Shown: positions 24,118-32,780 of the stretch, piece by piece
Layout of the letters: each line of letters begins with the position of its first letter
Numbering within the stretch: the stretch's first letter is position 1
Source of the DNA: an uncultured Lachnospiraceae bacterium
Lineage (GTDB): Bacteria > Bacillota > Clostridia > Lachnospirales > Lachnospiraceae
Assembly (NCBI GenBank): GCA_900542015.1
Contig: UQLY01000022.1
Span: 1-34,750, forward strand
Length of the DNA stretch: 34,750 bases
Reading direction: 5' to 3'
Made by a program: the position numbers and the translations under genes
Notes under the pieces: generated by a model
The model's input: the letters and a program-made list of their open reading frames with translations, nothing else
What the model was told of the DNA's origin: nothing
The model's database searches: none

Positions 24118-26214
24118 GTGCAGGGGATTGTAGTGTTGTACTATTTGGTCGCGCTGGTAGCCGCGCTGATCTTATTAAACGCATATAAGAGAAATACGAC
24201 AATCGGCATTAAGATAGGCAAGGTTATGCTTGCCACTTTTTTGCTGGTTGTTTTTTATTCCTTTAATATTGTCGGAACCGATTTTATGATAAAATCGGTG
24301 GCGCTGAGCCTGACGTTTATTACGATGGACGTTATGATGATTTTCTTTTACGAATATGTCCTGGAATTTATCGGCTGGAAGGAAAAGGTGCCCCGGGTGC
24401 TTTCCTACTGCATTTATGCCTATGCTTTTGTGGATGCGGTATTTATGCTGTTGAACCCCTACAATCATATTGCCCTGGAATTTTGCAAAATTCCTTTCGG
24501 AGATGATTTTGTATTGGGGTATATGCCGAAGGTGCCCTTTGTGATTCACAATGCGTATGTTGCCATCATTGCCCTTGTGGCGGTGCTGTTATTGATTTTA
24601 AAATGCGGCGAGACGCCCAAGGTATATTGGAAACGCTATTATATGCTGATTGTAGGCGTTGCCGCCGCGGTGGGCGTCAATGCGCTGAACTTGGATATGA
24701 CAGGGATTTTGCCGGTGGATATTTCCTGTGTCCTGTATTGTGTCGTCGGCATTCTGATGTATTATAATACGTTTCATTACCTGCCCATGGTTACGCTGAA
24801 TATCACGCGGCGCATGATCTTGAATTATTTAAGCGAACCGGTTGTCCTTTTTGATTATGAGGGACATCTTGCGGATTACAGTACGGATATTTTAAAGGTC
24901 ATGCCCGGCGTGCGGTTCGAGGTCGGGGTCATGTCCATGGAGGATTTTGTCAGGGATGGAGCCTTCGGCGGCTTCCGCAATGTGGAAACGGACCAGGAAT
25001 TTGAATGGACGGCAAAGCTTTCCGGCGAAACCCATATTTTTCAATGTAAGTACCGCTGCATGAAGGATGCGAAAAACCGGAGCATCGGAAAAATATTTGT
25101 ATTTCATGATATCACGTCCATGCGGAAGACTTATTTTGAATTGGAACAGTCCACCTTATACGACGCGGTAACAGGGCTTTACAATAAACAGAGCTACCTG
25201 ACGCAGGTGCCCCAATGGAACGACAGCCGGTACTGGCCGGTGGCGGCAGGCGTCTGCAATATCAACGGGCTGCGTAATCTGAACGACCGTTTCGGCTCGG
25301 CTTACGGGGATTTTGTGATGCGCCAGCTGGCAAATTATGTCAGAATACATATCGGAGAGGAGACCTTTGCGGCAAAGCTGGATAACGGAGATATTCTTGC
25401 CGTTATGGAAGGAAAGACCCACGAGGATGCGGCTGCGGTATTTGAAGAGATTAAGCGGGATCTGGAAAAGTTTTTCTCCAAGGATAACGAAGTCCATGTG
25501 GAATATGGCATTGCGGTCAAGGAACGGGAAGACGTGACGATGGAGCGCGTGCTTTCGGATGCGCGCACCAGTATGCAGAATAAAAAGATGCTGCGGGACA
25601 ATTCGGCAAGCAGCTCTTTAGTCGATTCCCTGAAACAGACCCTGAGCGAGAGTGATTACGAGACCGAGGAGCATGTGGAACGTACCCGGGAAATGGCGGC
25701 AAGGCTGGGCAAGAAAATGAATTTATCGGATTCGGATATCGGCAAGCTGGAGTTGCTTGCAGTGCTGCATGATATCGGCAAGGTGGCGATTCCCCACCAT
25801 GTTCTGGTCAAAAAGGGAAAGCTGAACGACGAAGAGTTTAAAATTATGCAGCAGCACACCGTAAAAGGTTATCGTATTGCAAAGTCATCGCCGGAGTTAA
25901 GCGATATTGCGGACTGCATTTTGTCCCATCATGAGAAATGGGACGGAACGGGATATCCGAACCGTTTAAAGGGAGAGGAAATTCCTCTGCTTGCCCGGAT
26001 TATTTCGGCGGTGGATTCCCATGACGTTATGGTACATAACAGACCGTATCATCAGGCGATGCCCGAGGAAGATGCGATCAAGGAGCTGCGAAGATGTGCG
26101 GGAACGCAGTTTGATCCCCATATCGTAGAAGTCTTTACACAGCTTCTGGAAGAAGAGGAGCTGCCCAGGATATGGGCGGAAAGAGAGCGTCAGAAACAGG
26201 AAAACGACGCCTGA
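24118..26214 (+). CDS. 7TM-PAS-degenerate GGDEF-HD-GYP protein (c-di-GMP phosphodiesterase)
   Basis: 698 residues: seven hydrophobic segments (about 1-225, histidine-kinase N-terminal 7TM type), a PAS-like domain (about 235-340), a GGDEF-fold domain (about 345-490) and HD-GYP (about 510-685). The HD-GYP is intact: H551-D552 in HDIGK and HHEKWDGTGYP at 604-614. In the GGDEF domain the signature is replaced by DNGDI (422-426) and the upstream metal-binding motif reads NINGLRNLNDRFG, so cyclase activity is very unlikely. The domain may bind nucleotide allosterically. GTG start with strong ribosome site and its own promoter. The 7TM and PAS parts suggest membrane or ligand sensing. Confidence 0.93.
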   Translation: MQGIVVLYYLVALVAALILLNAYKRNTTIGIKIGKVMLATFLLVVFYSFNIVGTDFMIKSVALSLTFITMDVMMIFFYEYVLEFIGWKEKVPRVLSYCIYAYAFVDAVFMLLNPYNHIALEFCKIPFGDDFVLGYMPKVPFVIHNAYVAIIALVAVLLLILKCGETPKVYWKRYYMLIVGVAAAVGVNALNLDMTGILPVDISCVLYCVVGILMYYNTFHYLPMVTLNITRRMILNYLSEPVVLFDYEGHLADYSTDILKVMPGVRFEVGVMSMEDFVRDGAFGGFRNVETDQEFEWTAKLSGETHIFQCKYRCMKDAKNRSIGKIFVFHDITSMRKTYFELEQSTLYDAVTGLYNKQSYLTQVPQWNDSRYWPVAAGVCNINGLRNLNDRFGSAYGDFVMRQLANYVRIHIGEETFAAKLDNGDILAVMEGKTHEDAAAVFEEIKRDLEKFFSKDNEVHVEYGIAVKEREDVTMERVLSDARTSMQNKKMLRDNSASSSLVDSLKQTLSESDYETEEHVERTREMAARLGKKMNLSDSDIGKLELLAVLHDIGKVAIPHHVLVKKGKLNDEEFKIMQQHTVKGYRIAKSSPELSDIADCILSHHEKWDGTGYPNRLKGEEIPLLARIISAVDSHDVMVHNRPYHQAMPEEDAIKELRRCAGTQFDPHIVEVFTQLLEEEELPRIWAERERQKQENDA

Positions 26215-26250
26215 TTTTACGGATTTCAGGATAGAAGGAAGCGGTATAAA

Positions 26251-26484
26251 ATGCGGGAAATGGAATTTAAAATGGAGCGGGAGGGACTTCTTGCGGTGGG
26301 AGACAAGATCACGGTAACGGAAGGCGTGCTTCCCAGCAGCTATTATTATACGATTGATCCGTCCCTTGCCATGTCGGGAAATATTCCCTTCCGGGAACGG
26401 CTGACCGTCAAAGAGGGAACGGTCGTGGATATTATACAAAATGAGAGAGGCTATTATGTGACCGTCAACTTTGCGGAAGGATAA
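26251..26484 (+). CDS. Small conserved-looking protein of unknown function
   Basis: 77 residues with alternating beta-type pattern: 'GLLAVGDKITVTEGVLP' near 12-28 and 'LTVKEGTVVDIIQNERGYYVTVNF' near 51-74. This resembles a small SH3-like or KOW-like barrel, but no family is recognised. AAGGAAG precedes ATG at about 10 bp. It follows the HD-GYP gene by 36 bp and is probably on its transcript. Confidence 0.65.
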   Translation: MREMEFKMEREGLLAVGDKITVTEGVLPSSYYYTIDPSLAMSGNIPFRERLTVKEGTVVDIIQNERGYYVTVNFAEG

Positions 26485-26569
26485 CGGCGTCGGAGGTGTT
26501 ATCAGAATCGGTAAATCAGTATTTCCGATCTATTTGATAAAATATTATAATCTTACGGAGGTAGACACA

Positions 26570-26950
26570 ATGTTAGAAAAAATCAGTACGGACAAAGCGC
26601 CGGCAGCAATCGGACCTTATTCACAGGGAATTATCGCAGGAGACTTTTTGTTTGCATCGGGGCAGATTCCCATTATTCCCGAGACGGGAGCCCTTGCGGA
26701 GGGAGATATCGCAGTACAGGCAGAACAGGTTATGAAAAATATCGGCGAGCTGTTAAAGGCGGCTGGCGTTTCCTATGACAATGTGGTAAAGACGGGATGC
26801 TTTCTTGCGGATATGAACGATTTCGGAGCGTTTAACGAAGTATATGCAAACTATTTTACGAATACGCCGCCGGCAAGAAGCTGTGTGGCTGTTAAAACCC
26901 TTCCTAAAAATGTGCTCTGCGAGGTAGAGGTCATTGCTTATTTGAAATAG
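26570..26950 (+). CDS. ridA: RidA-family enamine/imine deaminase
   Basis: 126 residues, the usual length. RidA signatures: 'TDKAPAAIGPYSQGI' at 7-21, 'FASGQIPI', 'QVMKNIGELLKAAG', 'VVKTGCFLADMNDF', and the catalytic R103 in PPARSCVAV with E118 near the end. It hydrolyses reactive enamines such as 2-aminoacrylate from PLP enzymes, in the cytoplasm as a trimer. ATG 26570 has GGAGG at 26557-26561. TATAAT at 26546-26551 would leave only about 18 bases of leader. The in-frame extension upstream overlaps the previous gene and is not RidA-like. Confidence 0.94.
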   Translation: MLEKISTDKAPAAIGPYSQGIIAGDFLFASGQIPIIPETGALAEGDIAVQAEQVMKNIGELLKAAGVSYDNVVKTGCFLADMNDFGAFNEVYANYFTNTPPARSCVAVKTLPKNVLCEVEVIAYLK

Positions 26951-26980
26951 GCGGTCCGTATCAATAAGGGGGAAGGACAG

Positions 26981-28219
26981 ATGACAGGGACATTTAAGAG
27001 ACGGCTTGTTTTGTCCGTCTCTTTACTGGCGGCGGCGCTGGGGCTTGCCGTTTACTATTATATGGCTTCAAGGAGCGATCCGGGCTTTCGGGTCGTGAGC
27101 TTAAATTCCGGTCAGAAAGCGGCTGCGGACGGGGAAAGCTATTTTTATGCGGACCCTGACTCCGGGCAAATATATCGTTATGATCTTAGGACCCGGGAGA
27201 CGGAAACGGTTTATCCGGGAAAAGAAGCCTCGGACGAGGATCTGCTGCGCCCTTATCTGGAGGATTTTGCCGTCTGCGAGGATTGGATTTATTTTGTCTG
27301 GGGAAAAGGGCTGTATCAATACAATTGCCGCACGGGGGAAGAAGCCGCGCTGAAACAGTCGGAAGGGACTTTTTCCATAGATATCAGCGGACAATATTTA
27401 TTTTATTACGATGGAGTATCCGCTTCCGTAACAGATGATTATACGCAGCCCAGTCCTCTTTATCTGTGCCCGTTAAAAGGCGATTTAAAAAAGGATTCCG
27501 TCAATATAGAAGAAGTGTTTGTCCGGGAGGCAAAACAGGATTCCGGCGTGCAGATTGTTTCCTATGAAGGCTTTGATATTATGGGCGAAGTCGTCACATA
27601 CGGGGATGTGGTGAGAGGGTATCTTTACGACATCAGAGAGCATGACAGCGGAAACCGGATTCTTGGTGAAATGTATAGCGACAGGACCTTTATCATGGAC
27701 GACGGTGCGCGTATTCGCTTCAGTCTGTTTAAAACCCCGTGTTACGAATACGAAGATGTACCGGGCAAAGAAAAGCAGGAAATCACATGCCTGCAGGATG
27801 CGGCGGACTGGCAGGAATATTACAGGAATACCTTTTTCGATGAAAAGTATATGATGCAGGAGGGAGACGGGATTGTCTGTCTGCTGCAGGTTACCGACAG
27901 CCCTACCGGAGAGCCCGTCTGGCAGAAGTACAGTATAAAAGATATTCTCTTTCGCTTAAACTCGGAGACGGGAGAAAGCAGCATCCTTTACGAGACGGAA
28001 AGTAATAAAACAAGGATTATCGGTTATCAGGACGGAACCGTCTATTTACTGCGTGATTTTCAGGTTTACGCCCGGTCCGTAAACGACGGGGAAGAGGAAA
28101 AACTGTTTTCGCTTCCGGGAAACAGAGAAATTTATTATTTCGACTGGTATCAGGATTATCTGATCGTCACGGATCTGTACAGAAAAAACGAAGTGATCGG
28201 GGCTTACAAAATAAAATAG
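26981..28219 (+). CDS. Membrane-anchored propeller-like protein (DUF5050-like)
   Basis: 412 residues. A basic N-terminus and one hydrophobic segment (about 8-28) anchor it, and the rest is outside the membrane. The body has repeated short beta units with Y-F/Y patterns such as 'GESYFYADPDSGQIYRYDL', 'DWIYFVWGKGLYQYNCRTGEE', 'QYLFYYDG' and 'DILFRLNSETGESSILYE'. This fits a beta-propeller of the DUF5050/TolB-like type found in clostridial cell-surface proteins. No catalytic motif is seen and the role is unknown. GGGGGAAGG precedes ATG; it follows ridA by 30 bp. Confidence 0.72.
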   Translation: MTGTFKRRLVLSVSLLAAALGLAVYYYMASRSDPGFRVVSLNSGQKAAADGESYFYADPDSGQIYRYDLRTRETETVYPGKEASDEDLLRPYLEDFAVCEDWIYFVWGKGLYQYNCRTGEEAALKQSEGTFSIDISGQYLFYYDGVSASVTDDYTQPSPLYLCPLKGDLKKDSVNIEEVFVREAKQDSGVQIVSYEGFDIMGEVVTYGDVVRGYLYDIREHDSGNRILGEMYSDRTFIMDDGARIRFSLFKTPCYEYEDVPGKEKQEITCLQDAADWQEYYRNTFFDEKYMMQEGDGIVCLLQVTDSPTGEPVWQKYSIKDILFRLNSETGESSILYETESNKTRIIGYQDGTVYLLRDFQVYARSVNDGEEEKLFSLPGNREIYYFDWYQDYLIVTDLYRKNEVIGAYKIK

Positions 28220-28317
28220 CGCAGATGCTTTGCGTCTTAATCAACGTATAAAATTTCCTCTTTTCGGAAATGATAGGAAAAAAGATGTTTGATTCTATCA
28301 TGAAAAGAGGATTTTTT

Positions 28318-28674
28318 ATGGTTTATTTAAAAGCGTTTTTAATCGGCGGTCTGATCTGTGCGCTGGCGCAGATTCTTATGGAAAAGACAAAGATGCTTCC
28401 GGGACGGATTATGGTGCTGTTAGTCTGTCTGGGAGCCGTGATCAGCTTCTTTGGCTGGTATGAGCCCTTTGCGGAATTTGCGGGCGCCGGAGCCAGCGTG
28501 CCTTTGCTGGGCTTTGGCAATACGCTGATGAAGGGCGTGAAGGAAGCGGTAGATCAGGACGGTTTCATCGGTCTCTTTACCGGAGGTTTTAAAGCCGGAG
28601 CCGCAGGCTGCAGCGCGGCGCTGATTTTTGCCTATCTGATTTCTCTGGTGGCAAAGCCCAAGATCAGGAAGTGA
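28318..28674 (+). CDS. spoVAE: Stage V sporulation protein AE
   Basis: 118 residues, the usual length of SpoVAEb, with four hydrophobic segments. The conserved parts 'FLIGGLICALAQILMEKT' at 5-22, 'PFAEFAGAGASVPLLGFGNTLMKGV' near 49-73 and 'GLFTGGFKAGAAGCSAALIFAYL' near 84-106 are diagnostic. It is a membrane component of the Ca-DPA channel with SpoVAC and SpoVAD. ATG 28318 follows AAGAGG (28305-28310) at 7 bp; ATG 28300 is a possible alternative. It stands alone, 4.3 kb from spoVAD, with unrelated genes between. Confidence 0.93.
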   Translation: MVYLKAFLIGGLICALAQILMEKTKMLPGRIMVLLVCLGAVISFFGWYEPFAEFAGAGASVPLLGFGNTLMKGVKEAVDQDGFIGLFTGGFKAGAAGCSAALIFAYLISLVAKPKIRK

Positions 28675-28734
28675 GATTATGTGCCATGCGGTGCTGTTGG
28701 GAGAACGCAGGCATCTTTGGACAGAGGCATTCGT

Positions 28735-29244
28735 TTAGGACAGCAGTTCAAAACGGATGCCCATTGCGGTCAGGGAAGACACAAAGTCCCCGTCCCAGAT
28801 GTTGTCGATGGTCTTGTCCATGACGAAGGTGTCATAGGAAGTCCCGGTGATACATTTCAGAGCGCCGTTTTCAAAGCGGATATTGACGGCAAGCGCCTTA
28901 ATATGGGAAGCGTTAGCCAGAGCCTGGGGATTGGATTTTAAACGCTCCAGATAACGGTCTCCGGCGTGCAGCACGAATTTAAAGGAGACCGGGGAACGGT
29001 TCCCTTTGATCAGGGAAAAGCAGATGGGGCGCATTTGCTTCCATGAGGAGAAAGGACCGGGGGGGTCCATGGGATTGCCGGCGTTGTCGGCTCCCTCAAA
29101 AAAGGCGCTGACGGTGTGCCCGTCAATGATAAAAGTATTGTAGGTTGTAATGGTTGCTTCTTCCAGAAAAAAGCTGTCGAAGGCTTCGCCTCCTAAAAAA
29201 TGATTCATAAATTCTTTGATGTTTTTTATTTCCAGTGCAATCAT
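28735..29244 (-). CDS. DUF5721-like protein
   Basis: 169 residues from ATG 29244, supported by GAGAGG six bases upstream. It starts 'MIALEIKNIKEFMNHFL' followed by 'FDSFFLEEATITTYNTFIIDGH', which I recognise from the Lachnospiraceae DUF5721 family. The C-terminal half has 'KGNRSPVSFKFVLHAG' and 'DKTIDNIWDGDF'. Soluble, no known function. It converges with spoVAE (60-bp gap) and diverges from degV. Confidence 0.82.
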   Translation of the reverse strand: MIALEIKNIKEFMNHFLGGEAFDSFFLEEATITTYNTFIIDGHTVSAFFEGADNAGNPMDPPGPFSSWKQMRPICFSLIKGNRSPVSFKFVLHAGDRYLERLKSNPQALANASHIKALAVNIRFENGALKCITGTSYDTFVMDKTIDNIWDGDFVSSLTAMGIRFELLS

Positions 29245-29391
29245 AAAAAGCCTCTCAAACCGTACATAATATGAAGCGTTGTATTCTCCCGTACGGCACA
29301 TATAAGTCTAGCATATTTCCCATTTTACCGCCACATCTGCATGGATAATTTGTGAAAAAACAATGAAAACGAGAAAATATCCATATTGACC

Positions 29392-29441
29392 TTTTCAAAT
29401 AGTATTATTTGTGCTATCATATGTAGTAATGAAAACTACAT
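29392..29441 (+). promoter_or_regulatory. degV promoter with 21-bp dyad
   Basis: TTTTCA (29392-29397), 17-bp spacer, TATCAT (29415-29420). Immediately after the -10 is the perfect inverted repeat ATGTAGT (29421-29427), 7-bp gap, ACTACAT (29435-29441). The position fits a repressor operator; the regulator is not known. Confidence 0.55.
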
Positions 29442-29464
29442 TATAAAATATTCGAGGAAAAGTT

Positions 29465-30298
29465 ATGTATAAGATTTTGATTGACAGTTGCGGAGAATTT
29501 ACTGAGGAAATGGAGAAAGATCCCGTATTCGGGCATGTTGCGCTGCAGTTGCAGGTCGGCGAATGGCATCAGATGGATGACGAAACCTTCAATCAGGCGG
29601 AATTTTTAAAAAAAGTTGCGGAGTGTCCGGCTTGTCCCAAATCGGCATGTCCGTCACCGGAACAGTATATGAAAATGTTTGAAGGTTATGACGAAGTCTA
29701 TATCGTAACGCTGTCGGGCAACTTAAGCGGAAGCTATAACAGCGCCAAGACGGCGGTGGATATGTATTATGAGACCAACGATACGGCAAAGATCCACATT
29801 TTCGATTCCTGTTCCGCATCCATCGGAGAGACGTTGGTGGGCTTGAAAATCCACGAGCTTGCAAAAGCGGGGCTGAGCTTTGAGGAGGTTGTCGTACAGG
29901 CGGAAGAATATAAGCTTTCTCTGAATACTTATTTTGTATTGGATAATCTGGATACTCTGAGAAAGAACGGAAGGCTTTCGGCGGTAAAGGCGATTGTTGC
30001 TTCAACGTTAAATATCAAACCGGTTATGGGAGCAACCGACGAAGGCGTCATTATTCAATTGGGACAGAAGATCGGTATTAAAAAGGCGCTTGCCAAGATG
30101 GCGGAAACCGTAATTGTGGAAAAATCGCAGACGCCCGGCAGGCATTTGATGATTTCTCATTGCAACGCGCCGGGAAGAGCCGTTTATGTTAAGGATATTC
30201 TGGAAAAGACAGGCTTATTTTCCAAAATAGACGTTCTCGATACGGCTGGTATCAGCAGTATGTATGCAAATGACGGCGGTGTCATAATCGCAGTATAA
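29465..30298 (+). CDS. DegV-family fatty-acid-binding protein
   Basis: 277 residues, the typical DegV length. Motifs: 'ILIDSCGEF' at 4-12, 'KSACPSPEQY' at 59-68 (TSQPSP-like), 'TLSGNLSGSYNSA' at 82-94, 'IFDSCSASIGETL', and 'LDNLDTLRKNGRLS'. DegV/FakB proteins bind a fatty acid and present it to the FakA kinase for incorporation into phospholipid. No fakA is nearby. The GAGG site precedes ATG. A dyad at its promoter suggests specific control. It converges with the LytTR gene with a 10-bp gap. Confidence 0.92.
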   Translation: MYKILIDSCGEFTEEMEKDPVFGHVALQLQVGEWHQMDDETFNQAEFLKKVAECPACPKSACPSPEQYMKMFEGYDEVYIVTLSGNLSGSYNSAKTAVDMYYETNDTAKIHIFDSCSASIGETLVGLKIHELAKAGLSFEEVVVQAEEYKLSLNTYFVLDNLDTLRKNGRLSAVKAIVASTLNIKPVMGATDEGVIIQLGQKIGIKKALAKMAETVIVEKSQTPGRHLMISHCNAPGRAVYVKDILEKTGLFSKIDVLDTAGISSMYANDGGVIIAV

Positions 30299-30308
30299 AA
30301 GTTTCCCG

Positions 30309-30992
30309 CTATTTGGAAAGAAAAGAGAAGCGGGAGAGGAGAATGATTTCTCCATTGGTCAACTGATATTTCTTTTTTGTCTGGGACAGGACATGGTTTT
30401 GATTTAAGACCGTGTCCTTTTTTACATAGAAAAATTCGGGGTATTGGTTGACCCAGCGGAAGAAATCGTCGATTTCTCCAAGCATGGAGAGCACGTTTCC
30501 GTCGTCTAGGTGGATGTAAACCAGATGAGATTTGCTCTGGGCGTAGATGATTTTTTCAACAGGGACATAATGGGTCTCCGTTTCGCTGCGGATTTCAATG
30601 GTAGGAACGCTTAGTTGCAGCAATGCTTTATGGGCGTCCTGTATCATTTTATGTAAAGGAGCCGTTGCAATGGGCTTTTTGATGGAGAGGATTCCTTCAA
30701 TGGCATTTTGATAGGAAAAAGGGATGTCTTCCGGCTGGCAGACCGCGATCTGCCCGGGAACGCTTTGTTCTTTTAGCCGCGAGATGATTTCTTTGGCGCC
30801 GGTTGGAGACTGGGTAATATCAATGAAAAACAATTCGTATTTCATGGGCGCCTTCATGAGACTGTCGGCGTCTCCGTAGGCATCGATATATAGAGTGCCC
30901 GTTTCTTTGCAGAGCACATCGTTAGCGCGCCCTAAGAGGCGCTCTAGTTGTTTCCTGTCCGCAATGTTGTCCGCTACAACCGCAATATACAT
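30309..30992 (-). CDS. LytTR-family response regulator
   Basis: 227 residues. The receiver domain (about 1-120) has phospho-acceptor D58 in FFIDIT and K106 in IKKP, but only one acidic residue (D8 in VADNIADR) where two are usual. The LytTR DNA-binding domain occupies about 130-225 with 'VEKIIYAQSKSHLVYIHLDDG' and 'FFYVKKDTVLNQNHV'. Such regulators control peptide-signal, bacteriocin or cell-wall genes. No histidine kinase or peptide precursor gene lies nearby, so this is an orphan. GAGGGG precedes ATG. Confidence 0.9.
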   Translation of the reverse strand: MYIAVVADNIADRKQLERLLGRANDVLCKETGTLYIDAYGDADSLMKAPMKYELFFIDITQSPTGAKEIISRLKEQSVPGQIAVCQPEDIPFSYQNAIEGILSIKKPIATAPLHKMIQDAHKALLQLSVPTIEIRSETETHYVPVEKIIYAQSKSHLVYIHLDDGNVLSMLGEIDDFFRWVNQYPEFFYVKKDTVLNQNHVLSQTKKKYQLTNGEIILLSRFSFLSK

Positions 30993-31080
30993 AAAAATCC
31001 CCTCGCTTTACTGGCTGCATTGTCTTTGGTGCGATTCGCCGTTTCCCTTTCGGTTCCAAGCGACCTGATCGAATCCGGTA

Positions 31081-31374
31081 CTATAAAAACAGAAATTCGA
31101 TGGGAGAGCGGTAAAGAAAATAAATAATGGCGATCTGAATCAACAAAATGGCAGGCATACCGTATAGAAAATACCAATGCCGCGTTTTGTGGCGGAATAA
31201 AAACATGCCGAGGGTCGTGCCCAGGCTTCCGCCGAAGATTGCCACGGTAAAAAGCATGGCTTCCGGGATACGGAACGCCTTCTTTTTTGCCTTATATTTA
31301 TCGATCCCCATAACGGCAAGACCGAGAAGGTTCATGCAGATAAAATAAACTGAAATCGCAAGTATGACATTCAT
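31081..31374 (-). CDS. DUF1294-family small membrane protein
   Basis: 97 residues with three hydrophobic segments. 'MGIDKYKAKKKAFRIPEAMLFTVAIFGGSLGTTLGMFLFRHKTRHWYF' is the DUF1294 core (about 22-69). Function unknown; in larger proteins it is fused to a cold-shock domain, here it is alone. ATG 31374 follows AGAGGG. It lies downstream of argG behind a terminator and upstream of the LytTR gene, with 88 non-coding bases between. Confidence 0.87.
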   Translation of the reverse strand: MNVILAISVYFICMNLLGLAVMGIDKYKAKKKAFRIPEAMLFTVAIFGGSLGTTLGMFLFRHKTRHWYFLYGMPAILLIQIAIIYFLYRSPIEFLFL

Positions 31375-31423
31375 GCTGTTTCCCTCTTTACGCAGGACAA
31401 TAGTTCTGCAATAAGGATAGCAC

Positions 31424-31458
31424 AAAAAAAGAAAGACCGCCATAGTGAAATGGCGGTC
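31424..31458 (-). terminator. Terminator of argG
   Basis: Read on the minus strand, GACCGCCAT (31458-31450) pairs perfectly with ATGGCGGTC (31443-31435) across a 6-base loop. It is followed by TTTC and seven T bases (31434-31424). It starts 11 bp after the argG stop. Confidence 0.93.
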
Positions 31459-31469
31459 CTGTCATAAAT

Positions 31470-32687
31470 TTATTTTCCTTCAACTTCCTGTTTTTTCATT
31501 GCGCGTACTTTGCTGGAAAGACCGAATAAGTTGATAAAGCCTTCCGCATCGTGATGATCATACAAATCTCCGGTTGTAAAGGAAGCAATGCTCTCATTGT
31601 ATAAGGAATAAGGGCTTGTGGTGCCTGCTTTGATGATGTTGCCCTTGTACAGTTTGAATTTGACTTCGCCTGTGACATATTCCTGGGTGGACTCGATAAA
31701 TGCCTGAACCGCTTCGCGAAGAGGTGTGAACCATTTTCCTTCGTATACGATCTGTGCGAATTTGTTGCCCATATCCATTTTCATCGTCGTTGTCTCACGG
31801 TCCAAAATCAGTTCTTCCAACTGCTGGTGCGCTTCATAGAGGATCGTGCCGCCGGGCGTTTCGTATACGCCGCGGGATTTCATGCCGACAACGCGGTTTT
31901 CTACGATGTCAACGATGCCGATTCCGTGTTTGCCGCCGAGTCTGTTCAGCTCTTTGATAATGTCGGAGACTTTCATTTCTTTTCCGTTTACGGATTTCGG
32001 AACGCCTTTTTCAAAGGTCATGGTCACGTATTCGCCTTCATCGGGAGCCTTTTCGGGCGTGGTGCCTAAGACTAACAGATGGTCGTAATTAGGCTCGTTG
32101 GCAGGGTCTTCTAACTCCAGACCTTCGTGGCTGATATGCCATAAGTTGCGGTCGCGGCTGTAGGAATTGTCTGCGGAGAAAGGAAGGTGGATGCCATGGG
32201 CGCGGCAGTATTCGATTTCTTCTTCACGGGAATTCATATTCCATTTGGGATCTCTCCATGCGGCGATGATACGCAGATCGGGAGCAAGAGCCTTGATACC
32301 CAGTTCAAAACGGATCTGGTCGTTGCCCTTTCCGGTAGCGCCGTGGCAAATAGCGGTTGCGCCTTCCTTGCGGGCGATTTCAACCAGTCTCTTTGCAATG
32401 GCGGGACGCGCCATGGACGTACCCAGTAAATATTTGTTTTCATATACGGCATGCGCCTGCACGCAGGGAACAATATACTCGTCGCAGAAAACGTCTGTCA
32501 GATCTTCAATGTATAATTTTTCTGCGCCGGACGCCTTTGCTCTTTCTTCCAGACCGTCCAGCTCGTTGCCCTGACCGCAGTCAGCGCAAACGCAGATGAC
32601 ATCGTAATCGTAGTTTTCCTTTAACCAGGGAATGATAACCGTCGTATCAAGTCCGCCTGAGTAAGCCAAAATAACTTTTTCTTTCAT
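31470..32687 (-). CDS. argG: Argininosuccinate synthase
   Basis: 405 residues, full length. The N-type ATP pyrophosphatase loop is 'AYSGGLDTT' at 8-16. Further family motifs are 'KGNDQIRFELG', 'PKWNMNSREEEIEYC', 'DNSYSRDRNLWHISHEGLELEDP', and 'VVGMKSRGVYETPGG'. It joins citrulline and aspartate with ATP to argininosuccinate, the penultimate arginine step. ATG 32687 has GGAGGC at 32700-32695, seven bases upstream; an ATG at 32702 overlaps that site. argH is not adjacent. It is divergent from argC across a shared regulatory region. Confidence 0.97.
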   Translation of the reverse strand: MKEKVILAYSGGLDTTVIIPWLKENYDYDVICVCADCGQGNELDGLEERAKASGAEKLYIEDLTDVFCDEYIVPCVQAHAVYENKYLLGTSMARPAIAKRLVEIARKEGATAICHGATGKGNDQIRFELGIKALAPDLRIIAAWRDPKWNMNSREEEIEYCRAHGIHLPFSADNSYSRDRNLWHISHEGLELEDPANEPNYDHLLVLGTTPEKAPDEGEYVTMTFEKGVPKSVNGKEMKVSDIIKELNRLGGKHGIGIVDIVENRVVGMKSRGVYETPGGTILYEAHQQLEELILDRETTTMKMDMGNKFAQIVYEGKWFTPLREAVQAFIESTQEYVTGEVKFKLYKGNIIKAGTTSPYSLYNESIASFTTGDLYDHHDAEGFINLFGLSSKVRAMKKQEVEGK

Positions 32688-32780
32688 TGTAAAAGCCTCC
32701 ATTATATAATATGTTTATCCGCGGCATTTCCTATGGTGCATTTGCTATGTAAAAATATTCCTGAAATGCGCTCTGAAACT

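Noticed and set aside
28681..28941. An 86-codon + strand frame after spoVAE
   Set aside because: It lies wholly opposite the DUF5721-like gene up to its start region, with no ribosome site or motif.
30303..30345. Possible terminator between convergent degV and LytTR genes (TCCCGCT/AGCGGGA)
   Set aside because: The loop is about 17 bases and no U-run follows in either direction; part of it is coding.
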